Origin: Comamonadaceae bacterium
GTDB taxonomy: Bacteria; Pseudomonadota; Gammaproteobacteria; Burkholderiales; Burkholderiaceae_C
Direction: 5' to 3'
Assembly: GCA_947454585.1 (NCBI GenBank)
Contig: CANGML010000079.1
Coordinates: 1 to 7,253, forward strand
DNA: 7,253 nt
The translations under genes were made by a program, and so were the position numbers. A model generated the notes under the pieces. That model worked only from the letters and a program-made list of their open reading frames with translations. It searched no databases and was not told the origin of the DNA. Below, in pieces: positions 5,873-7,253 of the stretch. The number at the start of each line of letters is the position of its first letter. Positions within the stretch are counted from its first letter, which is position 1.

Positions 5873-5903
5873 CGTGTGTAACGCGAAAGAAATAAAACAC
5901 ACG
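5873..5903 (+). repeat. Inverted repeat CGTGTGT-N17-ACACACG in the leader of the degenerate kinase gene
   Basis: Two perfect 7-bp arms, 5873-5879 and 5897-5903, flank a 17-base spacer. They sit at and just downstream of the predicted transcription start, between the divergent hybrid kinase and pseudokinase genes. It could be an operator or a 5' mRNA stem-loop. It is not followed by a T run. Confidence 0.35.
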
Positions 5904-5956
5904 CTGGTTATCGTCCCTCCTTATTGGTGCATACGCGCTGACAGGGAGAACTAGTG

Positions 5957-6706
5957 ATGTCGTTTAATCTTCGACGCGTGCGCGATTGGCTCTTGAGAAA
6001 AAATTTATGCCGAAAACCCGCGCCTGCGCCATTGAGTTTGATGGCGCGTGTTTCTTATGAGTTACGCACTTCCCTGAATGGCATCATGGGCTACGCTGAA
6101 TTTTTAGAAAATAGAACGGCTGAGCCCATGATGAATTTCACAGCCAAGATCATTCGTGAAAGCGGCTCCAATCTAGCGCGCTCCTGTAATGCCTATGTTG
6201 ACTTGCAATATGTGCAACGAGGCCAAGTTCGCTTGTCGAACACGCCATTCATTTTCGCGACCTTGCTGCATGACCTTGTGAGCCTCTATCAACCGCAGGC
6301 GCTGGAGCGGAGCATTCATTTGCAACTGATTTACCATGCAGATGCGCAAACAAAGTCTATCTGTGCTGACGCGACACGTATGCGCCAAGTCTTAGATACG
6401 GTGATTTTTAACACTTTGCAGATCGCAGAGGCCTGGGATGTCATCCGTATCCACTTGTCTTGGCATGAAGACAAAAAATATTTGAAGCTAGTGATTGAAT
6501 CAACAGAAGCCAAGCTTGAACAGAACAAGCTCAAATTAGTCGAGGCATTTTGGAATACGGACACCTACCAATTTCAGTTGCAAGAGGGGCCTGGTGTTGA
6601 AATGGCTTTGGCGAAATCCTTGATCCGGTTGGCTGGGATTTCAGCAAGGTATGAGCTGAATCAAGGCCGTGTCGGTACTTTGGAATTGCAGTTGCCAACT
6701 TGTTAA
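5957..6706 (+). CDS. Degenerate (pseudo) histidine kinase, soluble
   Basis: The 249-residue protein aligns along its length with the core of the neighbouring hybrid kinase but has lost most catalytic residues. The HisKA H-box reads VSYELRTSLNGIMGYAEF: the phospho-acceptor His is Tyr34 and the following Pro is Ser39. In the ATPase-like half the second N-box Asn is kept (N152 in VIFNTLQIA). The first is Thr, the G1 DSGIGI is replaced by STEAKL (182-187), and the G2 box is GPGVEM (211-216). The end (GRVGTLELQLP) still matches the last strand of the fold. There is no membrane segment, only a basic N-terminus (LRRVRDWLLRKNLCRK). It is unlikely to bind ATP normally or autophosphorylate, so a scaffold or allosteric role is inferred. 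The ATG at 5957 lies eight bases after GGGAG; a GTG at 5954 would add one residue. The intact frame argues against a decaying pseudogene. Confidence 0.85.
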   Translation: MSFNLRRVRDWLLRKNLCRKPAPAPLSLMARVSYELRTSLNGIMGYAEFLENRTAEPMMNFTAKIIRESGSNLARSCNAYVDLQYVQRGQVRLSNTPFIFATLLHDLVSLYQPQALERSIHLQLIYHADAQTKSICADATRMRQVLDTVIFNTLQIAEAWDVIRIHLSWHEDKKYLKLVIESTEAKLEQNKLKLVEAFWNTDTYQFQLQEGPGVEMALAKSLIRLAGISARYELNQGRVGTLELQLPTC

Positions 6707-6715
6707 TGCATTAAC
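6702..6715. promoter_or_regulatory. Perfect 14-bp palindrome over the pseudokinase stop codon, upstream of the GntR gene
   Basis: GTTAATGCATTAAC is perfectly symmetric and contains the TAA stop at 6704-6706. It lies 77 bp before the GntR-type start. The length suits a GntR-family operator, and the half-sites (TTGTTAAT and ATTAACT) also occur around the repeat at 2190-2209. About one 14-bp palindrome per two windows of this size is expected by chance, so support is modest. Confidence 0.3.
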
Positions 6716-6752
6716 TATGGTTATCCCTAGGCCTTTTGTGGGGCAAGATTTG

Positions 6753-6780
6753 TATGATGACCTGATCAATTTACAGATCA
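6753..6780 (+). promoter_or_regulatory. Possible -10 element and operator of the GntR-type gene
   Basis: TATGAT at 6753-6758 resembles a -10 box, though no good -35 stands 16-18 bp upstream. Directly after it lies TGATC-N8-GATCA (6763-6780), which would overlap the transcription start. The same stretch also forms a direct repeat of GATCAATT (6764-6771 and 6776-6783). This position is typical for autorepression by GntR-family proteins, but the link is inferred. Confidence 0.3.
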
Positions 6781-6792
6781 ATTCCACCCTAC

Positions 6793-7253
6793 ATGTCACC
6801 TGCTTTTCAGCCAATTGCGGTCACAGACAAACTGTCTGAGCAGGTTGCACGTCGACTGATTGCAGAAATCCGTTCCGGCCGACTGGCCCCACAAGACAAG
6901 TTGCCCACAGAGGCTTTGTTGGTACAGCAGTTTGGGGTGAGTCGCACGGTTGTTAGAGAAGCAATTTCCCAGCTGAAGTCATTGGGCCTCGTGACCTCTC
7001 GCCAGGGCAGCGGCATGTACGTCCGGGCCCAGGCTCATTTTGAGCCGCTCAGTTTTGACACGGACCATACAGCGTCGCGTGATGCCGTGATTCAAATCAC
7101 CGAAGTTCGCCGTGCCATCGAGGCGGAGGCCGCGCGTTTGGCAGCAGAGCGTCGTACCCAAAAGGATGTCACGCAAATTCGTAAGGCTTTGCGTGCGATC
7201 GAGTTGGCTGCCAAAACAGGGCAGGATGGGGTGGAACAAGACGTTGAGTTTCA
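6793..7253 (+). CDS. GntR-family regulator, FadR/FCD subfamily (3' end outside window)
   Basis: The frame runs from the ATG at 6793 through the window edge with no stop, giving 153 residues. Residues about 10-75 form a GntR winged helix: LSEQVARRLIAEIRSGRLAP, LPTEALLVQQFGVSRTVVREA, ISQLKSLGLV and the wing SRQGSGMYV. The following part (TEVRRAIEAEAARLAAERRT, then an acidic helix) begins an FCD ligand-binding domain, placing the protein in the FadR subfamily. Such regulators usually sense carboxylic acids such as sugar acids, lactate or fatty acyl groups and control the adjacent catabolic operon, which would lie beyond the window. No in-frame upstream start is possible because TGA occurs at 6763-6765. 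The Shine-Dalgarno is poor (TTCCACCCTAC before the ATG), so translation may be weak. Confidence 0.92.
   Translation, partial: MSPAFQPIAVTDKLSEQVARRLIAEIRSGRLAPQDKLPTEALLVQQFGVSRTVVREAISQLKSLGLVTSRQGSGMYVRAQAHFEPLSFDTDHTASRDAVIQITEVRRAIEAEAARLAAERRTQKDVTQIRKALRAIELAAKTGQDGVEQDVEF

Noticed and set aside
6717..6839. Possible 40-residue small ORF starting ATG at 6717 and overlapping the GntR start out of frame
   Set aside because: It has no ribosome binding site, no recognisable composition, and overlaps a clear GntR coding region. Chance is the simplest explanation.

Overview
The window looks like bacterial chromosome from the Burkholderiales (Betaproteobacteria), most likely a Comamonadaceae-type organism. 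This rests on remembered family features, not on a search. The complete Crp-like protein carries the NSHHSLEQ, QTLGVRRE and CECY signatures that I associate with a Crp/Fnr-like clade common in that group. The response regulator with its DNA-binding domain in front also fits. Base composition is moderate, with AT-rich intergenic gaps. No RNA gene, insertion sequence, CRISPR array or phage gene is visible.

Layout, left to right. (1) Positions 1-1991 hold the 3' end of a Crp/Fnr-like regulator (+), an AraC-type regulator (+), and a complete Crp/Fnr-like regulator (-) convergent with it. The gap before the AraC gene has a perfect 16-bp CRP-like palindrome and an RNA hairpin that would bury the ribosome binding site. 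(2) Positions 1992-2264 are an AT-rich divergent intergenic region with an inverted repeat at a likely promoter. (3) Positions 2265-3911 read rightward: a response regulator with reversed domain order (excisionase/MerR-type HTH, then receiver), a stand-alone receiver protein, and a small MarR-like winged-helix protein. (4) Positions 3934-5691 (-) encode a membrane-bound hybrid histidine kinase, convergent with the previous block. (5) Positions 5957-6706 (+), divergent from the kinase, encode a soluble degenerate histidine kinase. Its phospho-acceptor His is a Tyr and its ATP-binding boxes are mostly lost. (6) From 6793 to the window edge is the 5' part of a FadR-type GntR regulator.

Every gene here is regulatory or signalling; there is no enzyme of metabolism and no transporter. 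My working picture is an inference: the hybrid kinase senses a membrane or small-molecule cue and phosphorylates its own receiver. The stand-alone receiver and the HTH-receiver protein take part in the same phosphorelay. The pseudokinase acts as a scaffold or modulator, in a way that recalls Caulobacter DivL (Tyr in place of His) with the single-domain regulator DivK. The Crp, AraC and GntR genes may be separate units that only border this cluster.

The best candidate for something undescribed is this set of pseudokinase, hybrid kinase, stand-alone receiver and reversed-order regulator, together with the dyad-symmetric sites in its intergenic regions.
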